Part shown: in pieces, positions 8,243 through 17,107 of the stretch
Layout of the letters: the number at the start of each line of letters is the position of its first letter
Position numbering within the stretch: position 1 is the first letter of the stretch
Assembly (NCBI GenBank): GCA_031262745.1
Contig: JAISHE010000028.1
Span: 1 to 49,852, forward strand
DNA from: Culturomica sp.
GTDB lineage: Bacteria > Bacteroidota > Bacteroidia > Bacteroidales > Marinifilaceae
DNA: 49,852 bases
Direction of reading: 5' to 3'
Made by a program: the position numbers and the translations under genes
Notes under the pieces: generated by a model
The model's input: the letters and a program-made list of their open reading frames with translations, nothing else
Told to the model about the DNA's origin: nothing
The model's database searches: none

Positions 8243-9619
8243 ATGGAAAGAAGGAAGACCAATGCTGTAACTGTGGGTAAATTAGTTATAGGCGGTGATG
8301 CTCCGATTGTGGTTCAATCCATGCTTACGACTCCTACGCTTGATACCGAAGCTTGTGTGCAGCAGGCAATATGTATAATTGAAGCCGGCGGAGAACTTGT
8401 AAGAATAACGGCTCAAGGTATAAAAGAAGCTGAAAATTTGAAGAATATCCATAATCTTTTGAGGATTAAAGGTTATGATACACCTCTGTCTGCCGATATT
8501 CATTTCAATCCAGAAGCCGCAATAGTTGCTGCCCGATATGTTGAAAAGGTAAGGATAAATCCGGGTAATTTTGCCGATAAACGAGCTGTTTTTCGTAAAA
8601 TAGAATACACAGATGATGAGTATGCAAAGGAATTATTTGAGTTGAGACATAAATTCAAAAAATTTTTGGATGTATGTACAGACTACAGAACTGCGATAAG
8701 GATAGGTACAAATCACGGTTCGTTATCCGACAGAATAATGAGTCGTTATGGTGATACATCTAAAGGGATGGTTGAAGCTACTATGGAGTATCTACGTATA
8801 TGTAAGGATGAAAAATTTGATAATGTAGTTATTTCCTTGAAATCGAGTGATTGCAGGGTTATGATAGATGCAGTACGTATGCTTATTGTAGCTATGGATG
8901 CTGAGAATATAAAATATCCTATACATCTTGGAGTTACCGAAGCCGGAGAAGGTGAAGACGGGCGTATACGTTCAGCAATCGGTATCGGTACTTTACTAAA
9001 AGAAGGTATCGGAGATACAATAAGAGTTTCACTTACCGAACCTCCTGAAGATGAAATTTTAGTAGCACGTCAATTAATTAGTAACTTTAATTTAAAATCG
9101 CATGATTATACCATTGACAAAATAGGTGAACGTATAATAGTTACGACCTCTTTTAATGGGAGCGATGAAGATAAACTTAGAATTGCCGCTAATATCGGCG
9201 GATTATTTGTTGATCGTAAAGCTACTGATTTAAAGATTATGCCGGAGGATGGTGTTAGTAGTGAAATTGCGGACGAATTGGCTCGCAATATATTACAGGC
9301 TGCGGGTGTGCACCGTTATAAGGCAGAATTTATCAGTTGTCCGGGTTGCGGGCGCACGCTTTTCGATTTGCAGGGAGCAGTGGCAAAGGTTAAAGCGGCT
9401 TTCTCCGATTTGAAACATCTTAAAATAGCAATTATGGGTTGTGTTGTTAATGGTCCGGGTGAAATGGGTGATGCGGATTACGGATATGTCGGAGCCGGTT
9501 ATGGTAAGGTGAATCTCTACAAAGGTAGGCAGATGATAAAAGCGGGAGTGTCGGAGAATGAGGCTATTGAGGAGTTGAGAAGATTGATAACCGAATATGA
9601 AATAGGTAGCAAAAAGTAA
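8243..9619 (+). CDS. ispG: 4-hydroxy-3-methylbut-2-enyl diphosphate synthase (IspG/GcpE), short insertion form
   Basis: IspG performs the penultimate step of the MEP isoprenoid pathway. The TIM-barrel part (residues about 1-270) shows VQSMLTTPTLDTEACVQQ, LSADIHFNP, RINPGN and GVTEAGEG. The iron-sulfur domain shows CPGCGRTLFDLQ, then MGCVVNGPGEM, which supply the three cluster cysteines and the conserved Glu. Length is 458 residues. That is longer than E. coli IspG (about 370) but clearly shorter than the roughly 600-residue form usual in Bacteroidota, because the domain between barrel and cluster spans only about 80 residues here. The ATG at 8243 is chosen over a TTG one codon upstream. The sensor gene starts 3 nt after the stop. 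Confidence 0.93.
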   Translation: MERRKTNAVTVGKLVIGGDAPIVVQSMLTTPTLDTEACVQQAICIIEAGGELVRITAQGIKEAENLKNIHNLLRIKGYDTPLSADIHFNPEAAIVAARYVEKVRINPGNFADKRAVFRKIEYTDDEYAKELFELRHKFKKFLDVCTDYRTAIRIGTNHGSLSDRIMSRYGDTSKGMVEATMEYLRICKDEKFDNVVISLKSSDCRVMIDAVRMLIVAMDAENIKYPIHLGVTEAGEGEDGRIRSAIGIGTLLKEGIGDTIRVSLTEPPEDEILVARQLISNFNLKSHDYTIDKIGERIIVTTSFNGSDEDKLRIAANIGGLFVDRKATDLKIMPEDGVSSEIADELARNILQAAGVHRYKAEFISCPGCGRTLFDLQGAVAKVKAAFSDLKHLKIAIMGCVVNGPGEMGDADYGYVGAGYGKVNLYKGRQMIKAGVSENEAIEELRRLITEYEIGSKK

Positions 9620-9622
9620 ATT

Positions 9623-12600
9623 ATGCGTTTTTTAATTATATTTTTAATTTCATTTTTTGTTCAAAACATTACGGCACAGCCTCCTGTAGCTTTGCGGTTT
9701 GACCGTTTTACCCAAAACGAGGGACTTTCCAACAATCACGTTCACTGCATTTTTCAGGATTCACAAGGTTGGATGTGGTTTGGCACCACTTACGGTTTAA
9801 ATCGTTTTGACGGAAGAAATTTTCGAGTTTTCAAAAATGATTTCAACGATCCGTATTCCCTTTCGGCTAATTTGGTGAGAGTGATTTTTGAGGATAGTCG
9901 CGGTATTATGTGGGTTGGTACTGAAAACGGCGGATTGTGTCGTTATGATCGTGAAAACGAACGGTTTTTGCGAAATGAAACCGGAGGGTTAGGAGGAGGT
10001 TCCGTCAATGATGTAGTTGAAGACGGAAGCGGAAATTTATGGGTAGCAAGTAGCAGAGGTCTGGTGAAACTCACATACAAAGGAGATGGTAAATTTCAAT
10101 CGGAATTAGTATCACTTCAATTGCTTTCACCGGATATAAAACGTTTATACCTGAATAAAACTAATCAACAACTTTGGATTGGTACGGAAAGAGGTGTTTA
10201 CCGCTATGAACTGTTGAGACATAGTCTATTGCATTTGGAACTTCCTAATGAGCAGCACAAGAACGATGAGATATGGGCAATTTACGGTGAAGATAACGGT
10301 AAAATATGGATAGGCTCCTATAATGCGGGGCTTTTCTACGTAAACCCTTGGGAAGACCGAATTATGCAGAGTGCATTCAAACCTGAAAAGGACAGGGCAA
10401 AAACGGTTAGAGCAATAATCAGAGGTAAGGACGGGAGATTATGGTTGGGCACGCGTGCGGGTTTATATTCTTTAGATATTGATAAATTTGAATATCACAG
10501 TCAAGGGGAAGAGGAAAATCGTGGTAATATAAATTCTGTGCTTAGTTTATTTATTGATGCTAAGGGAGATATGTGGATAGGTAGTAGACAAGGAATAAGT
10601 TACTTTGTTCAAGAGAAACAGTTTCTAACTTCTTTCACGCCCGGAGGTAAAAAAGGTGATTGTATCAATGACGGAGAGGTTTATGCTTTTCTTTGTGAAG
10701 GTAACAACGTTTGGATAGGAACCGAAGTGGGAGGAGTGAATAAACTTGACACAAAAACCAAAACATTTACTTACTACACCTGCCAAAATACCGGTATAGG
10801 TTCAAATTGTGTGAAAGCACTTCTTAAAGACGGTAACCAACTTTGGGTTGGGATGTATATGGGTGGTATTTCCGTTTTGGACATTCACACCGGTAAACTT
10901 TTACGACAATATTCACATAATTCGGGAAGTGCTAATGAAAATACACTTTTGGATAATCGTATTTGGACACTGTTTAAAGATAAGGACGGAACTATTTGGG
11001 TGGGTAATTCACGTGGTTTGCAACAATATGATCGTGCTACCGACAGTTTTATAACTCGTAGTGATATTTTACGCAGTAATCAAGTGAACTGGATAAGTCA
11101 GGATACAAATGGAGACTTATGGATAGGTTGTGAAGATGAATTGATTATATATGATATATTAAAGAAAACAATTAAACGTTATTTTCGCAAAACACGTTAT
11201 ATGGCAGAATTTCCTAAGGGTACATATTATGTTACAACAATTGATGGGTTAGGACTTTTTGATAAAGAAAGAGGATTTTATAAGATTTACACGGAGAAAG
11301 ACGGTTTAGTGAATAATTATACACAGGGAATTTTGCAAGGAAATGATTCGACTCTATGGATTTCAACCACCGGCGGATTGTCTCAATTTGACTTGATTAC
11401 ACGTACTTTTAAAAATTTTAAAGGTAAAGACGGATTACAGGATAATCAGTTCAATTATGGTGCGTATGCAAAAGATAATAACGGCAATTTGCTTTTTGGC
11501 GGTATTAACGGTTTCAATGTAATCGCACCGGTTTTGGTAAGAGATAATCGTTATATACCCCCTGTGGTTATTACTGATATGAGAGTTTTCAACGAAAGCG
11601 TTAAAATTTCTCCCAGGATGATGAAATTGCGGTATAATCAAAACATGCTTTCTTTTTCTTTCACTGCACTCAATTATGTTATGGCAGAGAAAAATAGTTA
11701 CAGATACCGTTTGGATGGTTTGGAAAACCGTTGGGTGGATGCCGGTCATATAAATACGGCGACTTATACTAACCTTAAACCGGGTAGTTATGTTTTTCGC
11801 GTGCTCGGTTCAAACAATGATGGAATTTGGAACACAAAAGGAGCATCGTTGCACATAGAAATTGTACCGCCTTTCTGGGAAACGTGGTGGTTTTCGACGA
11901 TTCTTTACATTGTGATAGCATTAATCGTTTTCTTAACGGCACGCTTATATGTATTTAGGCAGACAATGAAGAATCGTCTTGAAATGGAGCATATACAAGC
12001 TAAACGAATGCATGAAGTAGACATGCTCAAATTACAGTTCTTCACTAATGTATCACATGAGATACGTACACCTTTAACTCTTATAATTGGACCCATTTCA
12101 AAACTTTATAGAGAGATTAAAGACCATGATATTCATGAGCAGTTGAGTATTGTTTATAAAAATGCCAACAATCTTTTGAAATTGGTTAATCAACTTCTGG
12201 ATTTTCGCAAGTTGGATGCCGGTCAATATCAAATAACATATCAAAGCGGTGATATAGTGCGTTTCCTTTCGGAAATAACCAATTCATTTGAATATTCCGC
12301 AAAGGAAAAGGATATTAAACTTTTATTTGAAACAAATAAGGATAAATTTCTCATTGCCTGTGATCAAGATAAGATAGAAAAAATTATGAATAATCTTCTT
12401 TCCAATGCTCTGAAATTTACTAACAACGGCGGACAAGTCAATGTAAGTCTAAACATAGGTGAGGATGTTTATGAGATAAAAGTTAGTGACACGGGATTAG
12501 GCATGACAAATGATGAATTGCAACGTATTTTCAATCGTTTCTATCGTTCTCCTAATGCAATAACTACAACAGGAACAGGTATAGGTCTTTCGATTACCAA

Positions 12601-13498
12601 AAGTTTCGTGGAATTGATGGACGGCACTATTGACGTGAAAAGTGAGCATGGTAAGGGTACAACTTTTAGCATATCTCTACCTTTTCAACCTGCCAAAATA
12701 GGTCAAACAGATATAGAAGATTATGAAGCGTTTACTGCTCATGACAATATTCTTTTGGTTGTAGATGATAATGAAGACATTCGGTTATTTATAAAGAGTC
12801 ATTTCAAGAATAACTATAATGTTATTGAAGCTACCAATGGTAAGGAGGGTTATGAAAAAGCAGTAGAAAATGTGCCTGACATTATTATAGCGGATATGCT
12901 TATGCCTGAAATGAACGGATTGGAAATGTGTAAGGAATTGAAAAATGATGAGCGCACTTCTCATATACCGATATTAATGCTTACGGCTGTTGTTTCCAAA
13001 GAAACCGAGTTGGAGGTACTGCAAAAAGGAGTTGATGATTATATTACCAAACCTTTTGATATTAATATTCTGAATGCCAAAGTGGATAATCTTATCAAGA
13101 ACCGTCTTTCTCTTCGCGAAAAAATGAAGATAGATTTCATAATGAAACCGGAGAATGTGGTTATAGATTCTCCCGATGATAAATTTCTGAAAAAAGCTGT
13201 CGATGTCGTTGAAAAGTTCATGGATGATCCGGAATTGGATATTGAGAAATTCTCGGAAGAAATGGGAGTAAGTAGGATGCAACTTTATCGTAAGTTTGAA
13301 GCATTAGCAAACATGACAGTTAAAGAATTTATCAGAGGTATTCGTTTAAAACGTGCAGCGCAACTGTTGGAACAACAAAAACTCACAATTTCGGAGATAG
13401 CATGGGCGGTAGGTTTTAAAGATTTGTCCTATTTCCGTAAATGTTTCAAAGAAGAATTCGGAGAAACACCGTCGGAATACATAAAGAGAAGGGAATAG
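9623..13498 (+). CDS. Hybrid two-component system sensor/regulator (HTCS)
   Basis: One polypeptide of 1291 residues senses a glycan fragment outside and regulates transcription inside. Order: signal peptide (1-18); two-component-regulator propeller repeats with WxGT-type motifs (about 20-670); Y_Y_Y domain (about 674-750); transmembrane helix (about 755-777); histidine kinase with FFTNVSHEIRTP (phospho-His 812), N-box NNLLSNALKF, G-boxes DTGLGM and GTGIGLS; receiver domain with phospho-Asp 1091 in IIADMLMPEMNG; AraC-type DNA-binding domain (about 1190-1291). It begins 3 nt after ispG, probably co-transcribed. In Bacteroidota such proteins control polysaccharide utilisation genes; the adjacent GH105 and GH3 genes are the likely targets (inference). 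Confidence 0.95.
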   Translation: MRFLIIFLISFFVQNITAQPPVALRFDRFTQNEGLSNNHVHCIFQDSQGWMWFGTTYGLNRFDGRNFRVFKNDFNDPYSLSANLVRVIFEDSRGIMWVGTENGGLCRYDRENERFLRNETGGLGGGSVNDVVEDGSGNLWVASSRGLVKLTYKGDGKFQSELVSLQLLSPDIKRLYLNKTNQQLWIGTERGVYRYELLRHSLLHLELPNEQHKNDEIWAIYGEDNGKIWIGSYNAGLFYVNPWEDRIMQSAFKPEKDRAKTVRAIIRGKDGRLWLGTRAGLYSLDIDKFEYHSQGEEENRGNINSVLSLFIDAKGDMWIGSRQGISYFVQEKQFLTSFTPGGKKGDCINDGEVYAFLCEGNNVWIGTEVGGVNKLDTKTKTFTYYTCQNTGIGSNCVKALLKDGNQLWVGMYMGGISVLDIHTGKLLRQYSHNSGSANENTLLDNRIWTLFKDKDGTIWVGNSRGLQQYDRATDSFITRSDILRSNQVNWISQDTNGDLWIGCEDELIIYDILKKTIKRYFRKTRYMAEFPKGTYYVTTIDGLGLFDKERGFYKIYTEKDGLVNNYTQGILQGNDSTLWISTTGGLSQFDLITRTFKNFKGKDGLQDNQFNYGAYAKDNNGNLLFGGINGFNVIAPVLVRDNRYIPPVVITDMRVFNESVKISPRMMKLRYNQNMLSFSFTALNYVMAEKNSYRYRLDGLENRWVDAGHINTATYTNLKPGSYVFRVLGSNNDGIWNTKGASLHIEIVPPFWETWWFSTILYIVIALIVFLTARLYVFRQTMKNRLEMEHIQAKRMHEVDMLKLQFFTNVSHEIRTPLTLIIGPISKLYREIKDHDIHEQLSIVYKNANNLLKLVNQLLDFRKLDAGQYQITYQSGDIVRFLSEITNSFEYSAKEKDIKLLFETNKDKFLIACDQDKIEKIMNNLLSNALKFTNNGGQVNVSLNIGEDVYEIKVSDTGLGMTNDELQRIFNRFYRSPNAITTTGTGIGLSITKSFVELMDGTIDVKSEHGKGTTFSISLPFQPAKIGQTDIEDYEAFTAHDNILLVVDDNEDIRLFIKSHFKNNYNVIEATNGKEGYEKAVENVPDIIIADMLMPEMNGLEMCKELKNDERTSHIPILMLTAVVSKETELEVLQKGVDDYITKPFDINILNAKVDNLIKNRLSLREKMKIDFIMKPENVVIDSPDDKFLKKAVDVVEKFMDDPELDIEKFSEEMGVSRMQLYRKFEALANMTVKEFIRGIRLKRAAQLLEQQKLTISEIAWAVGFKDLSYFRKCFKEEFGETPSEYIKRRE

Positions 13499-13514
13499 TA
13501 TCATGCTTTTTTGT

Positions 13515-13522
13515 TAATTTTG
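13515..13522 (+). promoter_or_regulatory. Possible -7 box upstream of the GH105 gene
   Basis: TAATTTTG matches the -7 consensus, 72 nt before the GH105 start. No TTG is present at the normal distance upstream, so activation by the neighbouring regulator would be expected if this is the promoter. Confidence 0.3.
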
Positions 13523-13594
13523 TCCCCGTCCGAAAGGAAATGTATAAGTAGTTTTGGCATATAAACTTGAATAACTATTAATTAAACAATTATA

Positions 13595-14791
13595 ATGAAA
13601 CGCTATTTATTATCACTCACTTTAGTTGCTTTATTGGCAGCATGTAGCAATAAACCCGAAAAGCCCTATTCCACTTGGATGGCGGATTCCGAAATCACAC
13701 GTTTCCCGGAATTGTGGCAAGTTGATTTCACAGACAAACCGAAATGGGAGTATACACTTGGTTTGATGGCTCAATCAATTTTTATTCTTTCCGAAACCGA
13801 TACATCCGCATCCAATAGGGAGAAATATTACAAATATGTAAAAGATTTTGCCGATCAATTTGTGGATTCAAACGGTGTGGTATTGACATACAAATTAAGT
13901 CTTTACAATCTCGACCGCATCAATGGCGGTAAATTCCTTTGGCAGATGTGGCATAAAACCGGTGAAGAAAAATATCTCAAAGCAGTGGAAACCCTCAGAA
14001 GTCAACTTGACACACAGCCACGCACATCCGAAGGTGGTTTTTGGCATAAGCAGATATATCCCTATCAAATGTGGCTTGACGGCTTATATATGGGAGAACC
14101 GTTTTATGCTCAATGTGCACAGGAATTCGATAAATCGGCAGATTTTGACGATGTGATCAACCAATTTCTCATCGTTTATCGACACACTTATGATCCCCGC
14201 ACGGGTTTAAACTTCCATGCTTGGGACGAAAGTCGCGAACAAGCTTGGGCAAACAAAGAAACCGGTTGTTCTCCGCATGTATGGGGTAGAGCAATGGGAT
14301 GGTATTTTATGGCTTTGGTGGATGCTTTAGATTATATTCCCGAAGGTCATCCGCGCCGTCATTTGCTGGTTGACATCATTAAAAAAGTCGGTGAAGGCGT
14401 TAAAAAAGCTCAGGAACCTTCCAAAAAAGTATGGTATCAAGTGATGGATGAACCTAATCGTGAAGGCAATTATTTGGAGGCTACATGTTCTTCAATGTTT
14501 GTTTATTCATTTTTCAAAGCCGTGCGCAAAGGGTATCTCCCTGCCGATCCGTATTTAGAGGTGGCACAAAATGGCTACCAAGGTATATTGGACAATTTTA
14601 TAAAAGAAGAAAAAGACGGTACGATTTCCTTAACTCGTTGCTGTGCGGTGGCAGGCTTAGGAGGTAATCCTTACAGAGACGGTTCGTTTGACTATTATAT
14701 CAATGAAAAAATTCGTGATAACGATCCGAAAGGTGTAGGACCTTTTATTCTGGCAAGTGTGGAGGCAGAATCCTTACCGGTCGGTAAATAA
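13595..14791 (+). CDS. Unsaturated rhamnogalacturonyl hydrolase-like glycosidase (GH105), lipoprotein
   Basis: GH88/GH105 enzymes remove the unsaturated uronic acid left on oligosaccharides after a pectate- or rhamnogalacturonan-lyase cut. A lipoprotein signal (MKRYLLSLTLVALLAAC) places it in the envelope. The (alpha/alpha)6-barrel shows WQVDFTDKPKWEYTLGLM, then GGFWHKQIYPYQMWLDGLYM, where Asp162 corresponds to the conserved catalytic Asp of the YteR group. CSPHVWGRAMGWYFMALVD and the C-terminal NPYRDGSFDYY motif follow. Length is 398 residues, full for the family. It is 96 nt downstream of the HTCS gene. Substrate specificity within GH105 cannot be decided by eye. Confidence 0.88.
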   Translation: MKRYLLSLTLVALLAACSNKPEKPYSTWMADSEITRFPELWQVDFTDKPKWEYTLGLMAQSIFILSETDTSASNREKYYKYVKDFADQFVDSNGVVLTYKLSLYNLDRINGGKFLWQMWHKTGEEKYLKAVETLRSQLDTQPRTSEGGFWHKQIYPYQMWLDGLYMGEPFYAQCAQEFDKSADFDDVINQFLIVYRHTYDPRTGLNFHAWDESREQAWANKETGCSPHVWGRAMGWYFMALVDALDYIPEGHPRRHLLVDIIKKVGEGVKKAQEPSKKVWYQVMDEPNREGNYLEATCSSMFVYSFFKAVRKGYLPADPYLEVAQNGYQGILDNFIKEEKDGTISLTRCCAVAGLGGNPYRDGSFDYYINEKIRDNDPKGVGPFILASVEAESLPVGK

Positions 14792-14811
14792 TAATCTTGA
14801 AAAAAGCGACG

Positions 14812-14846
14812 ATGAACCGCCTTGTCTATACCACAAGGCGGTTCAT
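14812..14846. terminator. Terminator between GH105 and dapL, overlapping the dapL coding end
   Basis: A perfect 14-bp stem (14812-14825 with 14833-14846) around a 7-nt loop contains GAACCGCCTTG. The right arm and loop are the last codons and the stop of dapL, so the hairpin is part of the coding sequence. It can serve both convergent genes. Confidence 0.65.
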
Positions 14847-16031
14847 TGCTTCAATGGTGTTTTCCTTGCTACCGAAGGATGTGAGACGGAAATAACCTTC
14901 GCCGGATGGACCGAAACCTACGCCGGGCGTTCCCACGATATTATAAGTATTCATCATATAGTCGAAGAATTCCCATGAACTCATGTTGTCGGAAGTTCGC
15001 AACCAGATGTAAGGTGCGTTCTTACCGCCGAATACCTTAAAACCGCAGGCATTTAAGCCTTCGCTTATGATCTTGGCATTACCCATGTAGTAGGCAATCA
15101 TCTTCTTCACTTCTTCCTTTCCTTCGGGTGAGTAGACCGCTTCGGCAGCGCGTTGAACGATGTATGGCGTGCCGTTGAACTTTGTGCTCTGGCGGCGGTT
15201 CCAAAGGTGATTTAGAGACACTCCGCCTGCTTTCAATTCTCGTGGCACAATGGTGTAGCCGCAGCGCAATCCGGTGAAACCTGCCGTTTTTGAAAAACTG
15301 CGAAATTCGATAGCAGTTTGCTTTGCACCTTTCATTTCGTAGATAGAATGCGGCACGTTCTCCTCTTGAATATAAGCTTCGTAGGCAGAGTCAAACAGAA
15401 TGAGAATCTTATTATCAAGGGCGTAATCTACCCATTTTTGCAGCACGTCCGCACTCCAAACCGTGCCGGTAGGATTATTCGGCAGGCAGAGATACAGCAC
15501 GTCCGGACGTTCCTTAGGGAATTCGGGGATGAAATTATTATCCTCAGTACACGGGAGATAAATAATGTTACTCCATTTATTATCCTTAAAATCGCCTGCT
15601 CTTCCTGCCATGACGTTGCTGTCCACATAAACCGGATAAACGGGGTCGGTCAGGGCTATGCGGTTAGAGCGGTCGAGAATGTCCGTTATATTTCCGAGAT
15701 CGCTTTTTGCGCCGTCGCTGATAAAAACTTCGTCCGCCGATATATCTATGCCACGAGCAGCATAATCGTTTTCCACAATCGTTTTTCGTAGGAACTCATA
15801 ACCCTGTTCCGGTCCGTACCCTTTAAAGGTGGTAGAATCGCTCATCTCGTCCACTGCCTTATGTAAAGCTCCCACAACGGCTTTCGGCAACGGTAGTGTA
15901 ACATCGCCTATACCAAGTCTGATAATTTTCGACTGAGGATATTTAACCTGAAATTCCTGAACCTTTTTGCTGATTTCGGCAAATAAATAATACTCCGAAA
16001 GTTTCAAATACTCTTGATTAATAGAAAACAT
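14826..16031 (-). CDS. dapL: LL-diaminopimelate aminotransferase
   Basis: This PLP enzyme converts tetrahydrodipicolinate directly to LL-diaminopimelate, the short lysine/peptidoglycan route found in Bacteroidota, chlamydiae and plants. The start [20 protein letters not shown] is typical. Other signatures are [45 protein letters not shown] and the PLP-lysine motif [15 protein letters not shown] (Lys about 247). Length is 401 residues. dapF lies 33 nt upstream on the same strand, so the two steps after tetrahydrodipicolinate form one operon. The operon is inserted between two glycosidase genes on the opposite strand. Confidence 0.94.
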   Translation of the reverse strand: MFSINQEYLKLSEYYLFAEISKKVQEFQVKYPQSKIIRLGIGDVTLPLPKAVVGALHKAVDEMSDSTTFKGYGPEQGYEFLRKTIVENDYAARGIDISADEVFISDGAKSDLGNITDILDRSNRIALTDPVYPVYVDSNVMAGRAGDFKDNKWSNIIYLPCTEDNNFIPEFPKERPDVLYLCLPNNPTGTVWSADVLQKWVDYALDNKILILFDSAYEAYIQEENVPHSIYEMKGAKQTAIEFRSFSKTAGFTGLRCGYTIVPRELKAGGVSLNHLWNRRQSTKFNGTPYIVQRAAEAVYSPEGKEEVKKMIAYYMGNAKIISEGLNACGFKVFGGKNAPYIWLRTSDNMSSWEFFDYMMNTYNIVGTPGVGFGPSGEGYFRLTSFGSKENTIEAMNRLVV

Positions 16032-16064
16032 AGCCCTTAATTATATTCAATTCATAATTCATTT

Positions 16065-16904
16065 TCACACATTATCCGGATACTCGCCTTCAAAAACGGT
16101 TTCCGCAGGTCCCGTCATATAAACGTGATTGTCGTCCGCAGCCCATTCGATTTCCAAGTTGCCACCGTTTAAGACAACGGTTACTTTCCTTTCTGCTTTA
16201 CCGTTTATAACGGCTGCAACCAGCGATGCACATGCACCTGTGCCGCATGCCATAGTTTCGCCGGTGCCTCTTTCCCAAACACGCATGCGTATACAGTCGG
16301 GGGCGAGTATGCTTATAAACTCAACATTGGTTCTTTCTGGGAAAAGCGGATGATTTTCAATGATATTGCCGATTTCCTCAATAGGAAAGATTTCCGGATT
16401 GCCGACAAACATAATTGCGTGGGGATTGCCCATTGAAACGCAGGTGATGCGGAAAGTGTCGCCGTTATCTAATTGCAACGGATAATCCACAACCTTTTCG
16501 GCATCAATGTTCACAGGTATATTCTTAGCCGAAAGAACAGGTTCGCCCATATCCACTTTCACTTTCGTAACCTTGCCGTTTTCGGGATAAAGCGTTAGAT
16601 GTTTCATGCCCGCATCGGTTTCGATGTCAATCTCTGTTTTAGTGGTAAGCCCCTTATCGTAAACGTATTTACCTACGCATCTGATGCCGTTGCCACACAT
16701 AGCGGAGCGACTGCCGTCGGCATTAAACATAATCATTCGGAAATCACCCGTTTTGCCGGGTTCGATATTGATTAATCCGTCGGAACCTACACCGTAGTGG
16801 CGATCGCTGATACGTCTGATAAATTCCGGTTTGTGATACTGCGGAGCCACGCCGTAGAAATAAACATAATCGTTGCCCGCACCTTGCATTTTCGTGAAAA
16901 TCAT
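16065..16904 (-). CDS. dapF: Diaminopimelate epimerase
   Basis: It interconverts LL- and meso-diaminopimelate without a cofactor. The substrate-binding start KMQGAGNDYVY is at residue 5. The two catalytic cysteines lie in MCGNGIRCVGKYVYD (residues about 69-83) and ETMACGTGACAS (about 212-223). Length is 279 residues, normal. It is the first gene of a dapF-dapL operon. Its upstream region has a consensus -7 box at 16975-16982 and a leader of about 70 nt in which I see no known riboswitch. Confidence 0.94.
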   Translation of the reverse strand: MIFTKMQGAGNDYVYFYGVAPQYHKPEFIRRISDRHYGVGSDGLINIEPGKTGDFRMIMFNADGSRSAMCGNGIRCVGKYVYDKGLTTKTEIDIETDAGMKHLTLYPENGKVTKVKVDMGEPVLSAKNIPVNIDAEKVVDYPLQLDNGDTFRITCVSMGNPHAIMFVGNPEIFPIEEIGNIIENHPLFPERTNVEFISILAPDCIRMRVWERGTGETMACGTGACASLVAAVINGKAERKVTVVLNGGNLEIEWAADDNHVYMTGPAETVFEGEYPDNV

Positions 16905-16974
16905 ATACTAATCTAAAATCTTTATAAAAAACTTCTGCAATTTATTCCCATAAACTTGCATTTTCAACCGAAAG

Positions 16975-16982
16975 CAAAGGTA
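16975..16982 (-). promoter_or_regulatory. -7 box of dapF-dapL
   Basis: The minus strand reads TACCTTTG, identical to the -7 boxes found before rpsP and two of the DUF4143 genes. The -33 TTG is not at the usual distance. Confidence 0.45.
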
Positions 16983-17058
16983 TTAAAAAGAAATCTTGTA
17001 ACCGAGACAAAACGGCAATAAAATATTGTACAAAAAGGGCTTATTAATTCAATCTTCG

Positions 17059-17066
17059 TATATTTG
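17059..17066 (+). promoter_or_regulatory. -7 box of the GH3 gene
   Basis: TATATTTG matches TAnnTTTG and lies 42 nt before the ATG. There is no matching -33 TTG, which would fit activator-dependent expression. Confidence 0.4.
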
Positions 17067-17107
17067 CAGGGATAAATTACAAAACTGATTATTAAAACCA
17101 ATAACCC

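Noticed and set aside
16905-17107. Lysine riboswitch before dapF
   Set aside because: The leader is about 70 nt, too short for the large lysine aptamer, and lacks its recognisable stems.
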